Below, piece by piece: positions 1 to 7,326 of a stretch of 64,000 bases of DNA (positions are counted from its first letter, which is position 1; every line of letters starts with the position of its first letter). The stretch is taken from the NCBI GenBank assembly GCA_038210445.1, contig JBBQWQ010000014.1, forward strand, positions 1 to 64,000, written 5' to 3'. This stretch comes from JABFRG01 sp038210445. GTDB taxonomy: Bacteria; Myxococcota_A; Polyangia; Polyangiales; Polyangiaceae. The position numbers were made by a program, and so were the translations under genes. The notes below the pieces were generated by a model. That model saw nothing but the letters and a program-made list of their open reading frames with translations, searched no databases and was not told where the DNA came from.

Positions 1-299
1 GACATGGTGGCGAGCCAGCGACGAAGCACCCTGCGGGTATGCGACAGAACCCGTCGCGACAATCCTTCACGACGGGCGGGTGCTGACAGGCGGGCATTGT
101 CTTGAAGGTGCTCACGCATCCGGCGTCGGGCGCGTCTGCCGGGGTATCGGCGTCTTCGGTCGTCGGCGCTACGTCCGAGACGGCGCTGTCGGCTGGGGAA
201 TAGGTGCCGGAAGCCGAGCTACAGGCTACAGGCGGCGCACGCCGGCGCGAGGATCGCCAGCGTGATGCCGAGAGCCCGCGGCGGAGCAAACCGGTTCAT
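1..299 (-). pseudogene. SUMF1-like lipoprotein, 5' end, frameshifted
   Basis: This is the N-terminal part of a third copy of the two SUMF1-like lipoprotein genes upstream; it continues past the left edge. An ATG at 297-299 starts a signal peptide with the same ACAAC lipobox as the neighbours. Right after the lipobox, the 7-bp string gctacag occurs twice in a row (218-224 and 225-231) where the intact copy has it once. The extra copy creates an in-frame TAG and shifts the frame. If one unit is removed, the reading continues through CVSTFK, CRDGFCRIPAGCFVAGSP, matching the intact paralogs. Whether this is fixed decay, a reversible slip or a sequencing error cannot be told here. Confidence 0.75.
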
Positions 300-302
300 G
301 GA

Positions 303-1394
303 TTATTTGAGCGTGCGGACGAGGCGAAATCCCAGCGTCGGACCTCGCCCGTTCCAGTCTTGACCGAGGCGATACGAGGCAGTCGTCGTGGTAGGCCAGC
401 TGAGGACGACTCCACCGCGCTTCGGGCGCTCCGGCTTGCTTCCTAGCTGCGATCCAGGGTCGATCAAGATCGTCGTCCCTGGTCCCAGACCCGTGTACGC
501 GTCGGTCGCCATCTCTTCGACGTTGCCCAACATGTCGTATAAGCCCCACGCGTTCGCGAGCTTCTGCGCCACGGGGCTGGTGCTGCGATCGACGACGTTG
601 TGGCAGTACCAAGCGATTTCGTTCAGGAGCTTGTCCTCTTCGCACCGGTTCTGCGCAGAGATCATGGGGCCGTTGTAGTAGGGCGTTCGCGTGCCTGCGC
701 GAGCGGCGTATTCCCACTCTGCATCGGTCGGCACACGGTAGCCGAGGCACTCGTGGACTGACGCGGTCGTCTGGCGCACGCCCGTGCAAGCCATGGTCTC
801 GGTACCAACTGCACCGCCGGTGCAGCCCAGTAGCTCATAGCACTCAGGCAGGGCGGGTACGTGTGCTCGCGACCGAGCGTTCGCGTAGGCCAGCCCTTCG
901 AACCACGAGATGCGATCGATGGGACACGAGGGAGCACTGCAGGCGCCGTACTGTTCTCCGACCGGGCCTCGGGAGGGATTGGGAAAGCCCATTGCCATCC
1001 ACCCTGCCTGGGTGGTTTCGTGTTCCGCGATCTCGAAGTCGTGGGTGAGCGTGATCTGAAGCTCCGGCTCCGTGTTCGCTCCGCGGTCTGGCTGGCATGA
1101 AGGCGAGCCGGCAACGAAGCACCCGGCCGGAATGCGGCAGAACCCATCGCGACAATCCTTCACGACGGACGGGTGCTGACAGTCCGGAGTCGTCTTGAAG
1201 GTGCTCACGCACCCACCGTCCGCCGCGTCCGTGGTGCCGAGGCCACCTTCTCGGTCCAACGCAGCATCTGGAAACGTGCTGCTGTCGAGGCCCGTCGAAG
1301 AGGCGTTGCCCGAGGGCGAGCTACAGGCGGCACACGCCGGTGCGAGTAGCACCAGTGTGAAGCCGCCAGCCTGCGTGACGGACAATGTGCCCAT
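303..1394 (-). CDS. SUMF1/formylglycine-generating-enzyme-like lipoprotein
   Basis: 363 aa. A signal peptide ends in a lipobox at Cys21 or Cys24, followed by an Asp/Ser-rich linker of about 45 residues, then a SUMF1-type domain from about residue 85 to the end. Visible family features are the GCFVAGSP start, HDFEIAEHETTQ, RVPTDAEWEYAARAGT near residue 220, and the closing GFRLVRTLK. The usual GNVWEW signature is degenerate here (GNVEEM), so sulfatase-activating chemistry is doubtful; a binding or structural surface role is as likely. The start lies 4 bp after the stop of the upstream paralog, so the two are probably co-transcribed. Closely similar to the copy at 1399-2496, showing recent tandem duplication. 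Confidence 0.85.
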   Translation of the reverse strand: MGTLSVTQAGGFTLVLLAPACAACSSPSGNASSTGLDSSTFPDAALDREGGLGTTDAADGGCVSTFKTTPDCQHPSVVKDCRDGFCRIPAGCFVAGSPSCQPDRGANTEPELQITLTHDFEIAEHETTQAGWMAMGFPNPSRGPVGEQYGACSAPSCPIDRISWFEGLAYANARSRAHVPALPECYELLGCTGGAVGTETMACTGVRQTTASVHECLGYRVPTDAEWEYAARAGTRTPYYNGPMISAQNRCEEDKLLNEIAWYCHNVVDRSTSPVAQKLANAWGLYDMLGNVEEMATDAYTGLGPGTTILIDPGSQLGSKPERPKRGGVVLSWPTTTTASYRLGQDWNGRGPTLGFRLVRTLK

Positions 1395-1398
1395 TGTT

Positions 1399-2496
1399 CT
1401 ACTTGAGCGTGCGAACGAGGCGAAAGCCTTGCGTTGGCCCGCTCTGGTTCCAGTTGGTTTGGCCGCGATACGATGCTGTTGTGGTGGTTGGCCACGTCAG
1501 AATCATCCCGCCTCGCTTGGGTCGCTGGTCGAGGGTTCCAAGTTGGCCGCCGGGGTTCACCAGAATCGTCGCACCCGGCCCCAGGCCTGTGTACGCGTCG
1601 GTCGCCATCTCTTGGACGGTGCCCAACATGTCGTAGAGTCCCCAAGCGTTAGGTACCTTCTGTGCCACGGGGCTGGTACTGCGATCGACGACGTTGTGGC
1701 AGTACCACGCGATCTCGTTCAGGACCTTGTCCTCTTCGCACCGGTTTTGCGTAGAGACCATGGGGCCGTTGTAGTAGGGCGTCCGCGTTCCCGCGCGAGC
1801 CGCGTATTCCCACTCTGCATCCGTCGGCACCCGGAAACCGAGGCATTCGTGCACCGACGCAGTTGTCTGGCGCACGCCGGTGCAGGCCATGGTCTCGGTG
1901 CCCACAGCGCCGCCCGTGCACCCCTGGAGTTCGTAGCATTCTGGCAGTGGCGGTACACGCGCTCGCGAACGCGCGTTCGCGTAGGCCAGTGCTTCGAACC
2001 ACGAGATGCGATCGATGGGGCACGAGGGGGACGCACAGGCTCCGAACTGCTCGCCAACGGGACCGCGGGACGGGTTCGGAAAGCCCATCGCCACCCACTC
2101 CGCCTGGGTCGTCTCGTGCTCCGCGATCTCGAAGTCGTGGGTGAGCGTGATCTGAAGCTCAGGCTCTGTGTTGCCGCCTCGATCGGGCTGACACTCCGGT
2201 GAACCGGCGACGAAGCATCCTGCCGGTATCCGGCAGAACCCATCGCGGCAATCCGTCACGACGGCCGGGTGCTTGCAGTCGGGCGTCGTCTTGAAGGAGC
2301 TCGTGCACCCACCGTCAGACCCATCCGAGGTGGCCCCGTCTTCGCCTTGCCCGGTATCGGGCAAGCCGCCCTCAAGCGGGGCCGGGGATGGAGCATCGGA
2401 GGGTGCTCCACAGGCGGCACACGCCGACGCAAAGAGCGCCAGCGTGATGCCGAGAACGAAAGCGAGGCTAGTGGTTCGCGCCATACCGGTTGACAT
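1399..2496 (-). CDS. SUMF1/formylglycine-generating-enzyme-like lipoprotein
   Basis: 365 aa, upstream paralog of the gene at 303-1394. A signal peptide ends in an SACAAC lipobox (Cys26 or Cys29), followed by a Pro/Asp/Gly linker, then the SUMF1-like domain with HDFEIAEHETTQ, RVPTDAEWEYAARAGT and terminal GFRLVRTLK. The GNVWEW signature is even less conserved (GTVQEM), which argues against a canonical formylglycine-generating oxidase. An alternative start is Met5 (position 2484). The 5' end overlaps the last codons of a decayed reading frame ending at 2468. Product most likely sits on the outer face of a membrane by its lipid anchor. Confidence 0.85.
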   Translation of the reverse strand: MSTGMARTTSLAFVLGITLALFASACAACGAPSDAPSPAPLEGGLPDTGQGEDGATSDGSDGGCTSSFKTTPDCKHPAVVTDCRDGFCRIPAGCFVAGSPECQPDRGGNTEPELQITLTHDFEIAEHETTQAEWVAMGFPNPSRGPVGEQFGACASPSCPIDRISWFEALAYANARSRARVPPLPECYELQGCTGGAVGTETMACTGVRQTTASVHECLGFRVPTDAEWEYAARAGTRTPYYNGPMVSTQNRCEEDKVLNEIAWYCHNVVDRSTSPVAQKVPNAWGLYDMLGTVQEMATDAYTGLGPGATILVNPGGQLGTLDQRPKRGGMILTWPTTTTASYRGQTNWNQSGPTQGFRLVRTLK

Positions 2497-2955
2497 CTAG
2501 TTCGACCCGATTGGCCCGGAGCGTGCCCGCCCCATACTTGGATTTTGCAGCATCGATCAACGCCGCCGGCGTTGGCTGCTTGTTGGTGCAAGAGCCTCCG
2601 TCGCAAGCGATCTTGTAGATGTCGGTGATGTCGGTCATGGTGCTGTTGTCGGTACTGGGAGCAGTGTCGACCGAGCGCTACCAGTTCATCCAGTCCCACT
2701 CTACTGCAAGGCCGGTGATATTGGCGCCACACTTGGTTTCGAGCCACTTGGCCTGCACCGCGCAATCCACTGGGTAAGGCGCGTCCTTGACGGTCGTGAT
2801 GCCGGTGAAGGTCTCGAAGAAGCGCTTGCAGTACACGAACTTGCAGGCGGTAGCGCTGCGCCCATTCCAGGTGTTCGCGGCGACGTAGTGGGCGAAGCTC
2901 TCGCGTTCGGTGGCGCCCGTGAATTCTCGGGGCAGCGGGAGGGCCCGCTGCTCTC
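2468..2955 (-). pseudogene. decayed 3' end of an exported-protein-like gene with in-frame TAG
   Basis: One minus-strand frame reads as sensible protein from about 2955 to a TAG at 2678-2680, then continues in the same frame to a TAG at 2468-2470. The first part holds RALPLPREFTGATERESF and YVAANTWNGRS, has three cysteines and ends EWDWMNW; the second part contains DIYKIACDGGSC, AAKSKYGAGTLRAN and ends RYGANH. Composition and cysteines look like the C-terminus of a secreted protein, but I do not recognise the family. No start codon or signal peptide survives. The tail overlaps the start of the SUMF1-like gene at 2496. A short ORF from the ATG at 2638 (56 aa) could still be translated. Confidence 0.45.
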
Positions 2956-3276
2956 AAGGCTGAGCAGTTGGTCGAAGAGGAGGCGAACACACCAGCGGGA
3001 CAGCAGTGTCTCGTCCAAGTGAGTCGGTGGGGACGCCCCGGTCTACAGCCCGGGGATTGGGTAATGAAGGGCGCGCCAAATTGGTGGACGTACGTTCGCT
3101 CGGGAAAGTTCGATCCTTTTCCATGGAATCAAGCCGCCCCGCTCAGGTCGGGCGAGACCTTTAGGGTGCCAGAAAGCGCCCTGAGCCCGCCTCGCGAGTT
3201 TGTGCTATTCGACTGGCTGAAATTTCTACTCGGACAGAGAATGTACACCCCGTCGGCAGGCGAACCTCCACCATGA
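2923..3276 (+). pseudogene. C-terminal fragment, toxin-tail-like (start missing)
   Basis: The frame opens after a TGA at 2920-2922 and has no convincing start; the first usable codon is TTG at 2968. The peptide includes LKAEQLVEEEAN, CLVQVSRWGRPGLQPGDWVMKG and FLLGQRMYTP. It is rich in Trp, Gly and Pro, like variable tails of large secreted proteins in this group, but I cannot name a toxin family. The stop overlaps by 4 bp (ATGA) with a small membrane protein gene at 3273, the arrangement expected of an effector tail followed by its immunity gene. Its 5' end abuts the decayed minus-strand frame near 2930-2955, which suggests a recombination junction. Confidence 0.45.
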
Positions 3277-3560
3277 ATAGCGTCGAGATCGTTCGATGGG
3301 CGAGCGGCGGAATCCTCGTCGGCCTGGGGGCACTTTGCACCTTAGGAAACCTGGTACTCGTCGGCAGATGGGTGCTCGTCCGGAAGAAGGCGTCGCTCAT
3401 ACCGCTCGTCGGAGGGGCGGCATTCGCACTCGGATGCGCAATCCTGCCGTACGCCCCGGGCCGCCTCTGGTGGTGGTTGCTGGCCGTCATCGACCCAGGA
3501 ACTTGCTTGCTTGCGATCGGCGTCTGCTGGAAGCTGATCGCCAGAAAGACGACGCCGTAG
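3273..3560 (+). CDS. small membrane protein, possible immunity protein
   Basis: 95 aa with three hydrophobic helices at about residues 11-32, 42-60 and 67-87, linked by short basic stretches (GRWVLVRKK, and ARKTTP at the end). I do not recognise the family. The start codon ATG overlaps the stop of the toxin-tail-like fragment (ATGA at 3273-3276), so translation is probably coupled to it. Small polytopic proteins directly downstream of effector C-termini are often immunity proteins; that is the main reason for the suggestion. It may simply be an orphan left after loss of the upstream gene. Confidence 0.55.
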   Translation: MNSVEIVRWASGGILVGLGALCTLGNLVLVGRWVLVRKKASLIPLVGGAAFALGCAILPYAPGRLWWWLLAVIDPGTCLLAIGVCWKLIARKTTP

Positions 3561-3587
3561 CATCTATCTTTTGAGCACGGGGATTCA

Positions 3588-3785
3588 ATGACCGATACAT
3601 CCGAGTCGCGGGTGGCCGACGCATTCGGGGTTGTGCAGACCGACCTGCCGGGGGCCCTCGCGGAGTCTCGGGCCTTTCGGGACGTCGCGCCGCCCCGTCG
3701 CGTGCTGTCGGAGGCCCGAAGGATGAAGCCGGGTCGCCTGCGCGAGCGCGACGCACTGACGCACTCGAGCTCGGCGAGGCGCTAA
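3588..3785 (+). CDS. hypothetical protein
   Basis: 65 aa, polar, Arg/Ala-rich, starting MTDTSESRVADAFG and ending HSSSARR. It begins 27 bp after the membrane protein gene at 3273-3560 with a weak purine-rich stretch ahead of the ATG. No signal peptide, membrane segment or known motif. It lies inside a stretch of gene fragments, so it may be the broken N-terminus of a longer gene or a chance ORF. Confidence 0.25.
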   Translation: MTDTSESRVADAFGVVQTDLPGALAESRAFRDVAPPRRVLSEARRMKPGRLRERDALTHSSSARR

Positions 3786-3879
3786 TTTAGCGGCCGGATT
3801 GACATCGTAGGCGGTGGCCCACTTGCCGCCCCGCCCGTCTTCCCTTCCGAGCCCTCCGTGCGTCCGATAGGCTGAGCAG

Positions 3880-4134
3880 GTGCTCCGGCCCGCTCTCCGA
3901 CTGTCGCTCCTCCTGCTCTGCGCCCTGCTTCCCGGGCGCGCGTGGGCGGCGGTGGGCGTCGGCTCGCAAGCTCACGTCACGGGCGAGGCCGCGGAGCGCC
4001 GATGCCGCTGGACGAGGGGGAGCGCGTCGATGTCGACGTGAGCCGCGAGGTCGATGACGTTGCCGCCGCTGCCGCCGCCGCGACCGCCTCGGCCAGTGCA
4101 ACCGCCGCCGCCGACGACGCGATGCCGCTCGTGA
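3880..4134 (+). pseudogene. secreted-protein stub with signal peptide, frame-broken
   Basis: A GTG at 3880 opens a textbook signal peptide (RLSLLLLCALLPGRAWA) followed by about 30 residues, and the frame stops at 4039-4041. Shifting by one base near 4000 gives a continuation reading MPLDEGERVDVDVSREVDDV and then an Ala/Ser/Thr-rich stretch encoded by gcc-rich repeats up to about 4130. That second frame runs directly into the helicase/methyltransferase remnant, again with a frame change. I read this as the 5' end of one gene joined to the 3' part of another. The parent protein is not recognised. Confidence 0.35.
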
Positions 4135-5157
4135 AGACGCAAGACGCGCTCGCCGCACCTGCAGTATGTGTGCAACAAGCTCATCATCAACTGCCTGCCC
4201 TGGACCAATGCCGAATACGAGCAGCTCGTCGGCCGGCTATATCGCCAGGGGAGCAAGTTCGAAAAGGTTCGCGTTGTCATCCCGGTGACGTTTGCGATGG
4301 TGAAGGGCGAGCGCTGGTCGTACTGCGAGTCGAAGCTGCACCGGCTGGAATACAAGAAGTCCATCGCCGACGCCGCGGTCGACGGAGTGGTGCCGGAGGG
4401 AAACCTCCGTACGCCGACCCAGGCGCAGCAAGACATTATGAACTGGCTCGGGCGCCTGGAGGCCGGCAACATCGCGGAGATTCTGCGGCCCGTCATCAAG
4501 ATACCCCTCTCGGGCGAGCCGAGTGAGGTCGCCCGCCGCGTGGCCCGCTACGGCGACTTCTCGCGGATGAACAACCGCTGGTACGCCGCAGCCAGCGATG
4601 CCACGCATGCCAGGCTCGCCGCGAACCCCGAAGAGTGGGCGCACTACCACACCATGTACAACCAGCTACGCGCCTCGTGGCCGGTGGTGCCCTACAAGGA
4701 AGAGATCCGCTGGCTCTCGGAGCGCGAGGGCCTGGTCGTGGGTGACTTCGGCTGCGGCGAAGCGCTCATCGCCAAGGCTGTCTCGGAGCGACATCGCGTG
4801 CACAGCTTCGACCACGTCGCCATCGACGCGACCGCGATCGCGTGTGACATCTCACGCGTACCGCTCAAGGACGGCTCCCTGGACGTGGCGATCTTCTGCC
4901 TCGCCCTCATGGGCACGAACTTCACGGACTACCTGCGCGAGGCACGCCGCTGCCTCCACCTCGACGGCTGGCTGCACATCTGGGAGCCGGCGAGCTACTT
5001 CGACGACGTCGGGAAGTTTTGCGCCAAGCTGGCTCGGCTCGGCTTCGACGTCATGTCGCCCGAGACCGAAGGCGCCTTCTTCCGCATCTACGCTGTCCGC
5101 AACGGAAAGAAGACCGACCCCACCGTCGTGCTGCCGTTCCGCGGCTACGGCGCGTAG
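4135..5157 (+). pseudogene. SNF2-type helicase motif VI plus Rrp8-like methyltransferase, N-terminally truncated
   Basis: The frame opens at 4135 and has no good start; GTG 4168 is possible (329 aa). The first 40 residues are the end of a superfamily-2 helicase core: NKLIINCLPWTNAEYEQLVGRLYRQGS, i.e. motif VI QxxGRxxRxGS. After a linker, residues about 175-329 form an Rrp8-like class I methyltransferase: VVGDFGCGEALIAKAV (SAM motif I), ACDISRVPLKDGSLDVAIFCLALMGTN, then DGWLHIWEP. The rest of the helicase (motifs I-V) is absent from the window, so the gene is a remnant even though the methyltransferase half looks intact. In eukaryotes Rrp8 modifies rRNA; with a helicase attached, the bacterial substrate is unknown. 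Confidence 0.6.
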
Positions 5158-5485
5158 AGCGTGGTTCGACCTGGCGGGCGGGCCGCTGCGCTCGTTGAAC
5201 GCCAGGATGGCCAGTTGTATCGCGTCCTGCAATGACACGCCGTGCGCGGCGGCCCAGTCGTTTAGGGCAAGCATGGCGCTGCGGTCGATGTGGACGCCTT
5301 GGAGGATCACGAACCGGTGGCACGGAGACAGCTGCATGGCCGCGACGCAGCACGACGCGTGCCGGCTCTCGTCGCGCGGATGTGCGCATGTTTGAGCGAC
5401 ACCGGGCTGTCCCGGACGGCTTCGACCTGGCACACGACGTTTGGGCACGCGTGGCACCCGCGAGTGCCACGCATGCCGGACACGG
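5158..5485 (-). other. inter-gene stretch with a possible decayed small ORF
   Basis: Between the methyltransferase remnant and the ATPase gene. On the minus strand an ATG at 5337 opens a peptide containing VHIDRSAMLALNDWAAAHG and LQDAIQLAILAFNERS, which has the look of a real helical protein. It then runs without a stop into the antisense of the methyltransferase, so its natural end is lost. No family recognised. The rest of the stretch shows no gene. Confidence 0.25.
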
Positions 5486-7150
5486 TCAAACCGACTCGAG
5501 CAGCTCCGCGTACACCCGAACCTTGTCGCCCAGGTACTTGTCCAGTCCACGCATGTCTGTCTGCAAGTGAGCGGTCATTTCGATGACGTGACAGCCCCGC
5601 TTGATCGCAAGCTCGATAGCCTTGTCCTCGGGGTTGGGCGCCGCGGTCACTGCACAAGGCTCGTACTCTTCAAGAATCACGTCGGGCTTGAGTGCGCTGC
5701 TGGCGCGGAGCGACGTGCTCAGTTGGCGGCCCAGTCGATTCGCAATCGCAGGCTCATAGGCCTGGCTGCGCTGCTGGGGCGCCATCCCGGTGAAGCGCTC
5801 CGCGAACGCCGTTGCTCGCGCGTCTGGCGCGAGCACATTGAGCGATTGGTTCAGGGTGGAGAGCGCATCCTTGCCCTTCTCCTGCACGGCCTTCGGTGCG
5901 CCAATGCTCGGAGCGAGTCGGACGATCTCGATGAGCTTTGAGGCAAGGGTCTCGTCTGGCGCCTCGCACAGTGTCCAGGTCGCGACCATGTCGAGCGCAA
6001 CCCAGCGGAGGGAGAACTCCGACTCGACGAGGCTCGCCTGACGCGAGCGGTCGCCGCCCGGGGCCAGGTTGAGCGCAGACGCCCACCGATTTCGAAACCA
6101 CCAAACTCCGACATGAGAGTCTGCGCTCGAATCGTCCGCCTCAAGCTCGTGGTCGGCAATGAACGACTCGACGTCGGTTGGCGTTGTTCCCAGGGTGACC
6201 AGCGTCAGCAGGTTCTTGTTGGCCGGACGACCCGGGCGCTTGGCCCGCTGCTGGGCCGCAAGAGCACGACCGATCGCTTGGAACGAATCGATGAACCCGC
6301 GGTCTCCCATCAGCGTGCTGTACGCCTCCTTCTTCTCTTCTGGACCTCCCTGGTCGAGGCAAAACCAATAGCTCCGAGGGTTCAGGAGGTTGGTGTTGGT
6401 GCGAACGATTTCCTCTTTCACCGAAGGAACTGGCAGCGGCAGTTCGATGCGCTCGGCGAGTCCCTCGTGGGAGCGGTCGAGTTGCTTCTTCAGGTCGTCG
6501 AGATACGTGGGATCGTTCGAGAGGAGGACGAAGAGGGCACGGCGGAAGTCACCCCGACAGTCCTCAACAATCTGTTCCGCCACGGACTCGAGCGCCGTGC
6601 TCCGGTGCCCCTCTGCCTTGAGGCGCGCGTACTCACCCTGGGTCAAGCCAGCCCACTCGCGGACGAACGGATCCTTCTGGGCGTCGTCGAGTAGGAAGAT
6701 TCGCATCGCCTGCGTGTTGCCCGTGGCGAACTCGCGCTCCTTCTTCAGCCACTCGCTCCGTGGCTCGACCCTCCGGAGTGCAGTGGTATCGCGGGCACGT
6801 CGCACCTTCTCGATGTCGAGCGGCGCGCCACCCGCGAGGACGTGCCAGAGGTTGTTGGCGTCTGCTGTGCTCGAGTTAGCGGAGGCCTCGAAGTCTTTCT
6901 CCAGCGTCCGCACGAAGAGGCTCTTTCCATGGCCCTGCCCGCCGTGCACCAACAGCACGCGGGCGCTGCTGCGCTCGTAGACGGTCTCGAAGGCTTTGCG
7001 AAAGGTCCCAGCAAGCGCGCGCCAATGATCTAGGCTCACCCGATACGAATCGAAGCGACCCTCGCTGAGGTACTCCGCGCGCTCCGGAAAAAGGAGCAGC
7101 TGTTCGTACATGGGGGCACGCGAGTGCAGCGGTGTGGGCTTCGACGCCAT
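5486..7150 (-). CDS. large P-loop ATPase, family not recognised
   Basis: 554 aa soluble protein. A Walker A motif GGQGHGKS lies near residue 70 after VLLVH, and a plausible Walker B, MRIFLLDDAQKD, near residue 148. A second hydrophobic strand plus sensor-like Asn, RALFVLLSND, follows at about 205-215. The rest is mainly helical with many charged residues; no DNA-binding or membrane segment is evident. The overall plan fits an AAA+/STAND-like ATPase of the kind found alone or as a module in phage-defence or stress loci. No partner gene survives nearby: upstream is a lipoprotein gene 176 bp away, downstream the helicase/methyltransferase remnant on the other strand. Start ATG 7150 gives the longest frame. 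Confidence 0.75.
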   Translation of the reverse strand: MASKPTPLHSRAPMYEQLLLFPERAEYLSEGRFDSYRVSLDHWRALAGTFRKAFETVYERSSARVLLVHGGQGHGKSLFVRTLEKDFEASANSSTADANNLWHVLAGGAPLDIEKVRRARDTTALRRVEPRSEWLKKEREFATGNTQAMRIFLLDDAQKDPFVREWAGLTQGEYARLKAEGHRSTALESVAEQIVEDCRGDFRRALFVLLSNDPTYLDDLKKQLDRSHEGLAERIELPLPVPSVKEEIVRTNTNLLNPRSYWFCLDQGGPEEKKEAYSTLMGDRGFIDSFQAIGRALAAQQRAKRPGRPANKNLLTLVTLGTTPTDVESFIADHELEADDSSADSHVGVWWFRNRWASALNLAPGGDRSRQASLVESEFSLRWVALDMVATWTLCEAPDETLASKLIEIVRLAPSIGAPKAVQEKGKDALSTLNQSLNVLAPDARATAFAERFTGMAPQQRSQAYEPAIANRLGRQLSTSLRASSALKPDVILEEYEPCAVTAAPNPEDKAIELAIKRGCHVIEMTAHLQTDMRGLDKYLGDKVRVYAELLESV

Positions 7151-7326
7151 CGAGAAATGCTACCACACCCGGTTGTGCAATGTTGCGTCGCGGTCCGGTG
7201 GGCAAGGGCGTCGAGGGCGCCCGGCCTGTCAGCTGTGCACGGTTTGAAGCGACGTCTGGAGGCGACTCGCGCCGCGCGACCCGTCTTCGTCGCCATGTGA
7301 TCGTGCCTTCGCTGAGCGGACGAAGA

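Noticed and set aside
2256..2990. 244-aa minus ORF
   Set aside because: Frame differs from the coherent decayed reading at 2468-2955; Arg-rich shadow.
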